64,000 nt of DNA from Rallus limicola. Lineage: Eukaryota; Chordata; Aves; Gruiformes; Rallidae. The DNA lies in the NCBI GenBank assembly GCA_022605955.1, contig JAKCOZ010000003.1, positions 60,760,179 to 60,824,178 on the forward strand, read 5' to 3'. The position numbers and the translations under genes were made by a program. The notes below the pieces were generated by a model. That model was not told where the DNA came from and made no database searches. It saw only the letters and a program-made list of their open reading frames with translations. This document shows, one piece after another, positions 24,217 to 34,860 of this stretch (position 1 is the stretch's first letter; every line of letters starts with the position of its first letter).

Positions 24217-25075
24217 CTCTGGTACTTGCATGCTGTGGCTGGCTTTGGGAGATGAGGGTGGCATGATGGAGGTGCATCCTCCATTTCACTGGCTCGGGTG
24301 CATCCCTGCCTGGTGGCAAGTGACAGTTGACATTGTGCTGACATGACTGGCTGGGAGCCAGCATCTCTCCACACATCCTCATGGCCATGTCCTGCACAGG
24401 TCCTGTGCAGGCTGGAGCTGGGTCCCCCCAACCACCAGGCTTTCTGATGGCAGTGTTCGCCTGGGGTTTTTGGAATGGAAGGTGAGAAGTGCATCACTGG
24501 TCCCAAGGAGGGTTTTGGCTGAACATCACCTCGTCTCCCAGTGCCTGCCCCATCAGGTCACAGCAAATGACCTTGCTTTGCTTTGAAACCAGGTGATGTG
24601 TGAGGGCCTAAAAGGCCTACTGGGGCTTGGCTTGGAGGGATTTGGTCCTGGGAGCTGTTATGTCTTTGATACAGACCACCTTGGTGTGAAGGCAGCACAT
24701 GCTCTGGCATGGACATCCCTTGGAGTCCCTCCTGGCACATGTGAGGGACCAAGATTCTGCAGCCACTGCATCCTGTCTCCGGAGCAGGGGCTGGGATGGA
24801 GAGGGTGACGCACAGGAAGCATGGCTGCTCTGTGGCCAGTACACACAGTCTCTTGGGGCTCCCTGCAAAGAGTGTTCACCATGCAACCCTGTGAAAGGAG
24901 AGAATCCTCAAAAATAGAACCCACTTTTTCAAATAAGGAAACTACTTCTGCTTTTCTTAACATGTGAGCTGACTCCACCCCACATGGCCATGACCACAGT
25001 CTGCCACCTGACTGTGGGGAAGACAGACAGCGCTGAGTCCCCACAGTGCTGCTGCCTGGAGCAGTGTGTGCCTGC

Positions 25076-26785
25076 ATGGCCCAGAGCGTGGTCTATGCTG
25101 ACCTGAAATTTGCTGTGTCCCCGACGCTCACTGCCCCCACCTGCCCCACAACCCCTGATGAGGACGACAGCCCCTACGAGAACGTGACGCCGGGACCAGT
25201 GCCCGTGGCACCCAGCCCAGGTGAGAGCCCGGCGCTGCGGGGACCCCCCTGTCACAGGGGGGGCACCAGGTGCTGGGCAGCAGGAGGTGGCATCCCCGTG
25301 GGACCACGAGGCGATGCCCATGGCGCTCATCTCTTGCAGGGCGCTGGCCACGGCGTTGGCACATCCCTGCAGGGCTGCTGGCAGCCAGCCTGCTGCTGCT
25401 GCTGCTGGTGGCCACCGTGGCCCTGGGGGTTTGCTGTGAGTCGGGCCGGGGGTGGTGGGAGTGGGGCTGGGGGAGGGCCAGGATGCTGGGGGGGCGGCTG
25501 GGCTGGAGGGTGCTGGGGCCGGTGGCCTGGGGCAAGTGCTGGTTCTTGGTTGGCCTTCCTGAGCTGCTCTCCATCTGCCTGCGCTGCCTTCCCATTGCTT
25601 CCCCATTGCCTCCCCATTGCCTCCCACTGCCTTCCCTTGCCTCCCCTGCCTCACAGAGCTTTCCTGCTGCTCCCGCTGACACCCACCACCTCACGCTGCT
25701 CCCAAATGCCCCACCATTGCCTCCCACTGCCCTTCCCTGGCCCCCATTGCCCCCACTGCCTCCCGTTGTCCTCCACTGCCACCCACTCCTCCCGCTGCCC
25801 TCCACTACCCCGAATGTCCCCCACTGACTACCACTGCCCTCCCCTTAAGCCCTAGAGCTTCCCCCATTGCTTCCCCTTCCCCTTGTCACCACCACCACCT
25901 CCTTTCCCTTCCCTTGGGCAGCCCCGGCAGCCTCTGCCCACGTTCGGGCACTCTCCCCTCTCCCCCAGCCAGGGCCGCGCCCTGAGCAGCCCCGGGCCCC
26001 CGTCCCCCTGCCCAGGCCGTCCCGTCCCCGTGCCCCCGCTCACCCAGCCTGTCCCCAGACTGGCAGGTGACCCGCCGGCTGCAGGACAGCTCCCGGGAGC
26101 ACGCGGCCGAGCAGGGCCGGCTCTCGCAGGAGGCGAGCGAGCGGGAGCGCAGCCTGGAGCAGACGCGGATGGAGCTGGCCTGGGCCCGAGCGGAGCTGCA
26201 GCGAGCGTGGCGGGAGGGCAACAGCAGCCGCCTGGAGCTGGGCGGCCGGGACGCCGAGCTGGGCCGCGCCAGGCAGGAGATGGCTGCGCTGCGGCAGCAG
26301 GTGCAGGACGTGCAGAGGGAGCTCAGGGCCAGCCAGGACACGGTGAGCAGCCTGCGCGCCTGCGTCAACACAGGTATGGCCGTGGCAGGCTGGGCGCCGG
26401 GCAGCCAGCGATGCTGCCGGGGACGGGTGGGGGCACATCCCGGCTGGGATGGAGCCCCTGAGCACCCGCGGCAGGGTGGGTAGGTGGGTGGGTGGGTGAG
26501 GGCCTGAGCCGTGCCCCTGCCCCCAGAGTGCTGCCCCTTGGGCTGGGTGCTCTACAGGAACAAGTGCCTCTTCATCTCGGTGGAGAAGAGGAGCTGGGAG
26601 GAGAGCCGTGATGACTGCAGAAGGAAAGGCGCTCAGCTACTGGTCAAAGGCAACTGGGACACATGGACAGTGCCGGTACAGAGCAGGGGGCTGTGGCATC
26701 CCGGGGGGGGGGCATCAGTGGGGTTGGGCAGACCAGGTGGGTCCTGTGCATGGGGCATGTGGTTGGCAGCTTCTCTCCTCCTTTT
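25076..26785 (+). repeat. Inverted repeat arm 1 (CD72-like B exons 1-4)
   Basis: This stretch matches the reverse complement of about 31340-33149 with only a few differences seen by eye, including through introns. There is one 4-codon-scale length difference in the CCATTGCCTCCCACTGCC-rich intron and one indel of roughly 120 bp in intron 4. Homology starts within a few bases of the ATG: the 5' flanks of B and C do not align. Confidence 0.9.
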
Positions 26786-27190
26786 GCAGATACTTCGTCT
26801 CTCATACTGGGTAGGAGAACACCATCCTAAGGAGGATTACTTTAAATGGTAAATTGTTCCATCTTGGACTTCATCTCTCCCACCTTTACCAGTCATGGGT
26901 AGCGATGTGGGGCATTGCCCAAATGTCTTTCCTCGTTGAGGGACTGATGCTCTTTCATGGGCAGTGCTCTTGTCTTCCTGCCCAGGCTAAGGTTCTCTGG
27001 GACTGCAGGTGTGAGGGCCCACCATGTGACTGGCAGTGGGCTGGGAGCATGGTGGTGGCACCTATCATGCTCCTTCCCTTCTAGGTGGCTATGTTCAAGA
27101 GCAGTCAATGGGGAGATAAGCAATGCCTACTGCACCAGTGGTTTACCCTGGGTCTGTGAGAAACCCCCAGACCTGAGCAGCCCATCCTAG
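25076..27190 (+). CDS. CD72-like B: ITIM coiled-coil C-type lectin, 289 aa
   Basis: Exons: 25076-25220, 25340-25435, 26059-26373, 26527-26675, 26790-26848, 27085-27190. They sum to 290 codons in frame. The tail opens MAQSVVYADLKF (ITIM) and also has SPYENV, like the two tyrosine motifs of mammalian CD72, where the first recruits SHP-1 and the second GRB2. One helix (LLAASLLLLLLVATVALGVC) is followed by a 105-residue coiled-coil stalk rich in Glu, Arg and Leu. The lectin domain begins CCPLGWVLYRNKCLF and ends GLPWVCEK. The fifth exon is only 59 bp against 98 in C, 104 in A and 152 in D, so the long-loop region is shortened, while the three terminal cysteines remain. Both tyrosine motifs share one exon, unlike D. 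The first four exons are almost identical to C in inverted orientation. Confidence 0.88.
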
Positions 27191-27362
27191 ACCCTCTCTC
27201 TTCCTTCAGCTGAGGGGTAAACTTTGAGACACTCCCAGCACCTTTATCAGAGGACTGATAGGAGCTGGGGGTGCAAAGAAGAGGCATCCTTCTTCTGCAC
27301 AGCTCCGTCTTTGCACACCTTTGCCTCAGCCATATTGCAAAGCTCTGGGGATACTGGTTGGG

Positions 27363-27406
27363 AATAAAGGTGCCTGCATTTTAAACCAAGCCTTTTGGAA
27401 AATAAA
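27363..27406 (+). terminator. Two AATAAA signals for CD72-like B
   Basis: AATAAA occurs at 27363-27368 and 27401-27406, about 175 and 210 bases after the stop. Either could be used. Confidence 0.7.
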
Positions 27407-27477
27407 CTGCATTTCTGTGTTTCACGCTCATGCCCATGTGTACACCCTCATCTCCTGCCCTCCAGCCCTGGATCCCG

Positions 27478-27735
27478 TGCTGTCTCTTGCATGACAGTCG
27501 ACCTCGTCCGGGTGAGGCGACACAGGGAACCTCCCCAGCCCCTGGGCCAAGCAGCACAGGCACCAATATGAGGATACTGCAATGGCGTTTATTTACATTA
27601 AGACAACAGCTTATATATGACCTCAGCTTCGTTACCGCCCAGTGCCCCACGTCACCTCTCACGCAAGAGGGGAGGTTGTGGGTGCCCTAACTTCCCGTAC
27701 AGCCCATGATCTTCCGGACACAGTTCCCTACAACA
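27478..27735 (-). mobile_element. Solo LTR of an endogenous retrovirus with 6 bp TSD
   Basis: A 258 bp element beginning TG and ending CA on the plus strand. It is flanked by perfect direct repeats ATCCCG at 27472-27477 and 27736-27741. On its own (minus) strand it starts TGTTGTAGGG and has a TATATAAGC box (near 27615-27607). AATAAA follows at 27593-27588, then an R/U5-like stretch. There is no internal retroviral sequence, so it is the product of LTR-LTR recombination. A 6 bp duplication fits alpha/beta-retrovirus-like (ERVK-type) integrases. The family is not identified. It sits about 290 bp after the CD72-like B stop. Confidence 0.85.
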
Positions 27736-28029
27736 ATCCCGTGACTCAGTGACAGGACACTAGTACCCAGCCCTGCTCGCCTCTGCTGCCTTCCACTGGG
27801 GCTGGCTTGGGAGCTGCCTCTTGCCCATTGTGAAGCTGGGTATGATGGTGCTATTGGTGTCCCCAGCTGCTCCCCATCAGGGAGTCCTTTGGTTTTACTG
27901 GCTGCCCCTTGTCTCTGTTGCTGGCTGCCACTGGCTCCTGCCCTGCCCTTTCTCCTCCCTCCATTACCTGCCCTCAGCCACAGCCTGTCCCAAGGCTGAG
28001 CTTTGTTCACCCAGTCAGAGAAGAGCCTT

Positions 28030-28310
28030 GACCCCAGGAAGAAGACAGAGCATGTCATCCTGGGCATGTGATGGTCCAGGCCCAGAGAGGACATGCTGGT
28101 GAAGGCACAAAGGTTTTACCAATGACAGCTGATGCCTGTGCAACCTGCCTGATGCTGTGGGAACACTGGGCCATGGAAGAGGGTAGAGCAGTGGAGACTA
28201 TTTATCATGGATCTTTGAGGGTCAAGACATTGTTTCCCACGGGCTCCTCTTGTTTCCCATGGTGTCCTTGCTGGCAGGGTGAGGACATTTGGCCAGGAGA
28301 AGACAAAAAG
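28030..28310 (-). repeat. Diverged paralogous segment, copy 1
   Basis: On the minus strand this aligns by eye, at roughly 70 percent, with plus 33655-33925. Shared phrases include TTCTCCTGG...TGTCCTCAC, CCATG(A/G)TAAAT, CCCACAGCA and ACCA(A/G)CATGTCCTC. It may be the relic of an older inverted duplication of the cluster or a dispersed repeat. Confidence 0.45.
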
Positions 28311-28565
28311 GTGGTTAGAAACCTGCATTGCTGGAGGGATAAACGGAAGGAGTGACCCCTTCACTGAGCTGGTAGCATCCCTGTGGGGTGATGCTTCTTG
28401 AAGACTTCACTGGTGCCCTGGACGATGGGAGGGGGGTGGCCTCAGCCAGCTGGGGGACAATACCCAACTGGTTAGTACTGGGTATACCAGAGGGCAGGAC
28501 TGATGTTTAGGGAGGCCTGGAGAAACCAGGTGATGGAAGCCTGCTGATGATGGATGAGTCCTTCT

Positions 28566-28911
28566 GGAAGGAAGAAAGGAAGGAAGGAAGGAAGGAAGGA
28601 AGGAAGGAAGGAAGGAAGGAAGGAAGGAAGGAAGGAAGGAAGGAAGGAAGGAAGGAAGGAAGGAAGGAAGGAAGGAAGGAAGGAAGGAAGGAAGGAAGGA
28701 AGGAAGGAAGGAAGGAAGGAAGGAAGGAAGGAAGGAAGGAAGGAAGGAAGGAAGGAAGGAAGGAAGGAAGGAAGGAAGGAAAGGAGGGAGGAAGGGAGGA
28801 AGGGAGGGGAGGGGAGGGAAGGGAGGGAGGGAAGGGAGGGGAAGAGGGGGGGGGGAGGGGAGGGAAGGGAGGGAGGGAAGGGAGGGGAAGAGGGGGGGAG
28901 GAAGGGAGGAG
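28566..28911 (+). repeat. 346 bp homopurine tract with (GGAA)n
   Basis: Every base on the plus strand from 28566 to 28911 is A or G. About 28575-28780 is near-perfect (GGAA)n, roughly 50 copies. The rest is GGGA/GGGGA-rich and contains an internal duplication of a GAAGAGGGGGGG-ended block. Such tracts can form triplex or G-quadruplex DNA. Long translated frames across it (KEGR-type repeats) are artefacts. Confidence 0.97.
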
Positions 28912-29333
28912 CCCTAACATGTCAAGATAGGCAAGCAAGTGGCCATGATGAGCAGGCTTGGAGGGGGGTACAAAACAGAGGCTGGACAGGAGTCAGTAGC
29001 ATGTACTTGTGGTGGTAGAGCCCAGTGACATTGTGGGCAGTGGTGGCTGGATCTCAGGGACACCTGTGGGCACCAGGCAGACAGTGCCTGGGGGATGAGC
29101 CAGACAGAGCAGGTCTTTGTTTTGCATGATAGCTGGGATTGTGGGGACCTCTGGCAATTCTGTCCCAGCCTGCCAGCCTTGCCATTCTGAGGGTTGGTTC
29201 CACCAGCTTCCTTCCATACCTCCTCTACCAGGAGCTCCCTGCTCCAGCTTAGCAAGATGGTCCCTACCTTATCTTCCTCTCTTCAGAAACTCAGGGAGAC
29301 AGAGAGGATCAGTGTCATCTCTGGTCTCACCCA

Positions 29334-29845
29334 CTGTTGTAGTTTTACATGGCTGGGTTCTGGTGGAGAAGGGGGCTCAGGGGTGGCTTCTGCAAGGTGC
29401 AGCCAGAAGGTCTCTGCAGGCCCCACAGAGCAAACACCAGCCGGCTCAAGGCCAGACCTGCCACTGACCAAGGCCGAGCCCATCAGTGACGGTCACAGCG
29501 CCTCTGGGAGCCACATTAAAGAAGAAAAATCCCACAAGGAGCCACTTTTTGCCCCCAGAGAAGGGAGTGAGAAGATGTAACCAAACTGTGCAGGCACCAA
29601 GGCCAGGGAAGGGGGGGAGGATGCTCCACAGGTGACAGAGTGAAAGATGCCCCTGCAGCCCCTGGGGAAACCCATGGTGAAGTGAGGGTCCCCCACAGCC
29701 CATGGAAAAGGCTGAGACCCCGCCTGCAGCCTGTGGAGAGGCCCCACGCTGGAGCAGCGGGAGACATACAGGAGATGCTGTGACCCCTACCTGAGCAAGC
29801 CCCTGCCAGCACTTGCAGCCCATGGAGAGACAGAGACACAGAGAT
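29334..29845 (+). repeat. Probable degraded LTR-type interspersed repeat
   Basis: It starts TGTTGTAGTTTTACATGGCT, reminiscent of avian LTR 5' ends. A region follows with several irregular copies of a GCAGCCCATGGAGAGG-like phrase, spaced about 40 bp apart (near 29655, 29695, 29725 and 29810). I recall similar text in avian interspersed repeats but cannot name the family, and no terminal CA with target duplication was found. Confidence 0.35.
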
Positions 29846-30762
29846 GAGCAAGAGGCTCACACAGGAGCAGGTTTGTTGAGTGAGGTCTTGTGTCTTGGGG
29901 ACAGGGCTCTCTTAGTGCCCTCCTCACAGCTCAGGTCCCACTGTAGTCTTAGGGATCTTTTCCCTGTGGTAGCAGGGGTCTCCCCTTTCTCCAGTGTTCC
30001 CAAGTCTCTTCAGTGTCCTCCCCTATCTCCTACTGTCTTAAGGCTTCTTGGTGCACCCCCACTTCCTCTCATGGCCTCAGGTCTCTCTCATTTGCCTTCC
30101 ATGCTCTTGGGGGGTCTTCACTGCACCACCATTCTCCCCATAGTCTCAGGGCTCACTCATTCACCCCCAATGTCTTAGAGCTCCTCAGTGCTTCCCCATC
30201 TCCCACACAGAGTCAGGGCTTCCCAGCAGTGTCTCATGCTGGTGGCACCACTGTCTACACGACCCACCAGGCAAGGCCCAGCCCAAAGCCCTGGGCAGGT
30301 GATGGAGGTAGGAGAAAGGGCAAGATGGGAGTTGTTTATGCTGAGGAAAGGGACAGGAAGTAAATCCACAGGACTCTATGGAGAGGACAGGTCAGGGACA
30401 CTGATGGTGCCATCATCCCCGAGCTCCAAAAAGGTGCAAGCGACACATCCTGGAAGAGAGCCTCACTGACAGCACCGGGGAGCACAGCCTGTGGGAGCTG
30501 GTCTCTGCATGGGAGTCCAGGGTCATCGTGAGCCGTGCTGGCACACAGGTACCCGCAGAGGTCCAGTGCAAGGAGGTGTAAGTGTATGCCAGGGTGCGAG
30601 AGAGGGGAATAACGCCTGTTTTCCATAAGCTTGGCTTTAAAATACAAACACCCTTTCCCAGAGTTTTGCCATGTGGGTGATGCATGCATGGGGAGGCAGT
30701 CTCAGGGTGCACCTCCTGCTTCTGCCTCTAGGTCCTGAGAATGGTGCAGGGTGGCAGCACAA

Positions 30763-33149
30763 TCAGTCCTTGAGGAGGGGATGGAGGGTCTCGGGTGTGC
30801 TGCTCAGCTTTGGTGGCTGCTCACAGATCCACTGGTACTTTCTCCAGCATTTTGCACCCTCTATATCCCAATTAGTTGATAGCCCACAGTCTGCATTTTG
30901 GCGGTACCTAGGAGAGAGGGCACATGTTAGCGGGCAGTGGCAGCATCCCCATGGTGGACACCACTTCCCACAGGTCCCAGTGTCTCTGGGGCAAGCAGGG
31001 CACGTGGCACTGGGACCAGTCGGAGGACAGGCCATGTTCCTCCCCATAGCCTCCTGCTCTGTCATGTGGAGATCTGGCATTGCACCTGCACTCTGCCCAG
31101 GACCCCCTCACCTGGGGCTCACTGCAGCAGCACCCATTTGCCAGGGAGGGGTCTCACAGGGTGAAATGGCACCTCTGTGATAGGGATAAAGGAGGACCTG
31201 CAGGTCAGGTGCTTCTGCTGAGGACTGCTGCACTTACCAGAACTGCTTACTGTCCTGCCATATAAGAGTCTTCTTTGTACCAGAAGAAAACTGTGCTCCA
31301 ACCCAGTATGAGGCATAAAATGCTTTCACAAAATGCTGAGGAGAGAGAAGCTGCTAACCACCTTCCTCATGCACAGGACCCACCCGGGGCCTGGTAGCTC
31401 TGGAGCCAGCCATGCTCCCAAGCTGCCAGGATGGAAACCCCGGGCTTGCGGTGCCACCTCAGCACCTCTGCGGGTACTGCTGCCACTGACTCCATGGGGG
31501 TCTGCCCAGCACCACCAATGCCCCCCCCCCCCCAGGATGCCACAGCCCCCTGCTCCGTACCGGCACTGTCCATGTGTCCCAGTCGCCTTTGACCAGTAGC
31601 TGAGCGCCTTTCCTTCTGCAGTCATCACGGCTCTCCTCCCAGCTCCTCTTCTCCACCGAGATGAAGAGGCACTTGTTCCTGTAGAGCACCCAGCCCAAGG
31701 GGCAGCACTCTGGGGGCAGGGGCACGGCTCAGGCCCTCACCCACCCACCCACCTACCCACCCTGCCGCGGGTGCTCAGGGGCTCCATCCCAGCCAGGATG
31801 TGCCCCCACCCGTCCCCGGCAGCATCGCTGGCTACCCGGCGCCCAGCCTGCCACGGCCATACCTGTGCTGATGCAGGCGCGCAGGCTGCTCACCGTGTCC
31901 TGGCTGGCCCTGAGCTCCCTCTGCACGTCCTGCACCTGCTGCCGCAGCGCAGCCATCTCCTGCCTGGCGCGGCCCAGCTCGGCGTCCCGGCCGCCCAGCT
32001 CCAGGCGGCTGCTGTTGCCCTCCCGCCACGCTCGCTGCAGCTCCGCTCGGGCCCAGGCCAGCTCCAGCCGCGTCTGCTCCAGGCTGCGCTCCCGCTCGCT
32101 CGCCTCCTGCGAGAGCCGGCCCTGCTCGGCCGCGTGCTCCCGGGAGCTGTCCTGCAGCCGGCGGGTCACCTGCCAGTCTGGGGACAGGCTGGGTGAGCGG
32201 GGGCCCGGGGACGGGACGGCCTGGGCAGGGGGACGGGGGCCCGGGGCTGCTCAGGGCGCGGCCCTGGCTGGGGGAGAGGGGAGAGTGCCCGAACGTGGGC
32301 AGAGGCTGCCGGGGCTGCCCAAGGGAAGGGAAAGGAGGTGGTGGTGGTGGCAAGGGGAAGGGAAAGCAGTGGGGGAAGCTCTAGGGCTTAAGGGGAGGGC
32401 AGTGGTAGTCAGTGGGGGACATTCGGGGTAGTGGAGGGCAGCGGGAGGAGTGGGTGGCAGTGGAGGACAATGGGAGGCAGTGGGGGCAATGGGGGCCAGG
32501 GAAGGGCAGTGGGAGGCAATGGTGGGGCATTTGGGAGCAGCGTGAGGTGGTGGGTGTCAGCGGGAGCAGCAGGAAAGCTCTGTGAGGCAGGGGAGGCAAG
32601 GGAAGGCAGTGGGAGGCAATGGGGAAGCAATGGGAAGGCAGCGCAGGCAGATGGAGAGCAGCTCAGGGAGGCCAACCAAGAACCAGCACTTGCCCCAGGC
32701 CACCGGCCCCAGCACCCTCCAGCCCAGCTGCCCCCCCAGCATCCTGGCCCTCCCCCAGCCCCACTCCCACCACCCCCGGCCCGACTCACAGCAAACCCCC
32801 AGGGCCACGGTGGCCACCAGCAGCAGCAGCAGCAGGCTGGCTGCCAGCAGCCCTGCAGGGATGTGCCAACGCCGTGGCCAGCGCCCTGCAAGAGATGAGC
32901 GCCATGGGCATCGCCTCGTGGTCCCACGGGGATGCCACCTCCTGCTGCCCAGCACCTGGTGCCCCCCCTGTGACAGGGGGGTCCCCGCAGCGCCGGGCTC
33001 TCACCTGGGCTGGGTGCCACGGGCACTGGTCCCGGCGTCACGTTCTCGTAGGGGCTGTCGTCCTCATCAGGGGTTGTGGGGCAGGTGGGGGCAGTGAGCG
33101 TCGGGGACACAGCAAATTTCAGGTCAGCATAGACCACGCTCTGGGCCAT
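30763..33149 (-). CDS. CD72-like C: ITIM coiled-coil C-type lectin, 315 aa
   Basis: Minus-strand exons: 33149-33005, 32885-32790, 32177-31863, 31709-31561, 31335-31238, 30907-30763. The sum is 316 codons in frame. Tail (VVYADL and SPYENV in one exon), helix and 105-residue coiled coil are nearly identical to B, as is the first lectin exon. The last two exons differ strongly: C has HFVKAFYASYWVGAQ and a 48-residue final exon with ADCGL, AKCWRK and YQWICEQ. It thus has a longer variable loop and a different C-terminus (SSTPETLHPLLKD). Mammalian CD72 is a B-cell inhibitory co-receptor. An equivalent role here is inference. C is transcribed towards B, tail to tail. Confidence 0.88.
31340..33149 (-). 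repeat. Inverted repeat arm 2 (CD72-like C exons 1-4)
   Basis: Partner of 25076-26785. Spacer between arms is about 4.5 kb. Coding differences noticed include Met to Leu in the stalk (RMELAW in B, RLELAW in C) and VNT to IST at the stalk end. Confidence 0.9.
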
Positions 33150-33225
33150 GCCTTGGGCTGCCCCAAATGCCTGATGGCTCCTGCCCCAGCACTGTCCCCC
33201 CTCTCTTGGCAGTGTAAATTAGAAG

Positions 33226-33243
33226 TGTGGTTTCTGCGGAAGT
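33226..33243. promoter_or_regulatory. RUNX and ETS motifs upstream of CD72-like C
   Basis: TGTGGTTT (RUNX core) at 33226-33233 and CGGAAGT (ETS core) at 33237-33243 lie 77-94 bp upstream of the start codon at 33149. RUNX-ETS pairs are common in blood-cell promoters. They lie outside the repeat arm, so B does not share them. Confidence 0.4.
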
Positions 33244-33654
33244 AGAAGTTTCCTGTGCTGATCAGCAGATGGGAGCAGGAAAGCACGGTCACAGGAACCA
33301 GTGCTCTGCCATTGGCCCTGGCACTGTCACTCTGTGCCTTTCCACACCCCAGATCTGCTCAGGGTCCCTTGGGATTGTGTGGGCTGGTGCAGCTTGGGGT
33401 GCTGGGTAGAACTGCAGTGCTCAGCCTACTGAGAAGCGACCCAAATCTCTCAGGCATGGGGAAGCAGGGCTGGTTCCCATGTGGGAACATTTTGCTCTGG
33501 GTCTGGTCCCATCCTGTTGGAGGTTCCCCATCCCCATGCTCTGCTCCGGTCTTTGAGTATCACTGCTGAGCAAAAATGTTTGCCCCAATACCTAAAAGGG
33601 ACTTCTGCCTTGCATGGGTTTTTGCATGGGTTTTGCATGGGTTTTTGCTCTACT

Positions 33655-33925
33655 CCCCTTCTCCTTCTCCTGGACATGTCTCCTCACTTGGCCAGAGAGA
33701 CCTCAGGGGGCTATGTCCCAGAATTCAAAGGGTCATGGTAAATGACCCCATCACTATTCCTTCATCACCAGCCCCGTGGTCCCACAGCAGAAGGCAGGCA
33801 GGTTGGGCAGGGACCATTTTCCCCTGGTAAATCCTGCCGTGCTCCCCCCAATCACCAACATGTCCTCCCTGGTCCTGGACTACTGCATGGCCAGGCCGAT
33901 GTGCCCCATCTTCTTCCCACAGACT
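33655..33925 (+). repeat. Diverged paralogous segment, copy 2
   Basis: Partner of minus-strand 28310-28030. It lies about 1 kb upstream of CD72-like D. No exon with supported splice sites was found in it. Confidence 0.45.
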
Positions 33926-34860
33926 GCATGGAAGCGGCTCCAGTCAGCTTTCCAGACCTTGCTCCTGCTCCCTGTGAGGCTGGCTGCAGTTACTGCCTTT
34001 CTTTGGTGGTGGGGAAAATCTGCTGTTGCAGGGTGGTCAGTCAGTGCTATGCCCCACCAGCAGCACTCCTCACTTCCAGTGCTGACTCAGGATTTAGCTG
34101 TGACCACCTGTGCCCAGCTGGTCCTAACCCGGTGCCCCTCACCAAAATGTGCCCTTTGCTGAATGTGGTTTGGTGGAGACCTCTGAGATCCAGAGGGGCT
34201 GGGAGCAAGGAGGAGATGCTGCGAGTGCTGCTGCTGCTGCGGTCAGGGAACAGGAAGGAGAAGCAGGTGTCATTGCACTGTGCAGCTCTCTTGGGAGGAT
34301 GCCAACGGAGTGATGCTGATGCCAGAGCCTTCTAGCAGGGGACCAAGGAGAGGACAAGAGGCAGTGGCAGAAGCTGCTTCCTAGGGAAATTCCTGTTTTC
34401 CAGGAGGGGAAATCTGCATCCATGAAGACATCCAGCCTTCCACAGCGTTGTGCCCAGGACTATTTGTTCCCACATCCAGGCTGGCCCTGCTCTCCCCCAG
34501 CTCTCTCCTGCTTCAGGGGTTTGTGTCCTTGCTCTACTGCTGCCCTGACCTCACTATACGCTGCCCTGGCCCTGCTGCATGCCCAGGGGGACCGGTGAGC
34601 ACTTTCTGGACGTGGGAGGGGCCGGGCCAGTGGTGCTGGGACCAATGAGACGGTGCTGATCGCCACCGCCGTGCCTGGCTGGTCCCATCTGCTGCCGCTC
34701 AGAGCGAACCTTTGTTTCTGCAGACGTTGGCGGCACTTCTCCTTTGCACCCCCGAGAGGCAGCGCACCCATCGCTGGGCAGCAGAGCCACCCCAGGAAGG
34801 CACCTCAAGGGCAGGAGCCAGCAGGGCTCGGGGTTGGGAGCTTGTCAGACGCTTGCCCAC

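Noticed and set aside
25128..25805. Minus-strand frames of about 225 codons antisense to CD72-like B
   Set aside because: The mirror frames appear at C because the arms are identical. They are shadows of the real exons and the pyrimidine-rich intron.
28507..29018. Frames encoding Lys-Glu-Gly-Arg or Leu-Pro-Ser-Phe repeats
   Set aside because: They are direct translations of the (GGAA)n tract, open only because the repeat has no stop codon.
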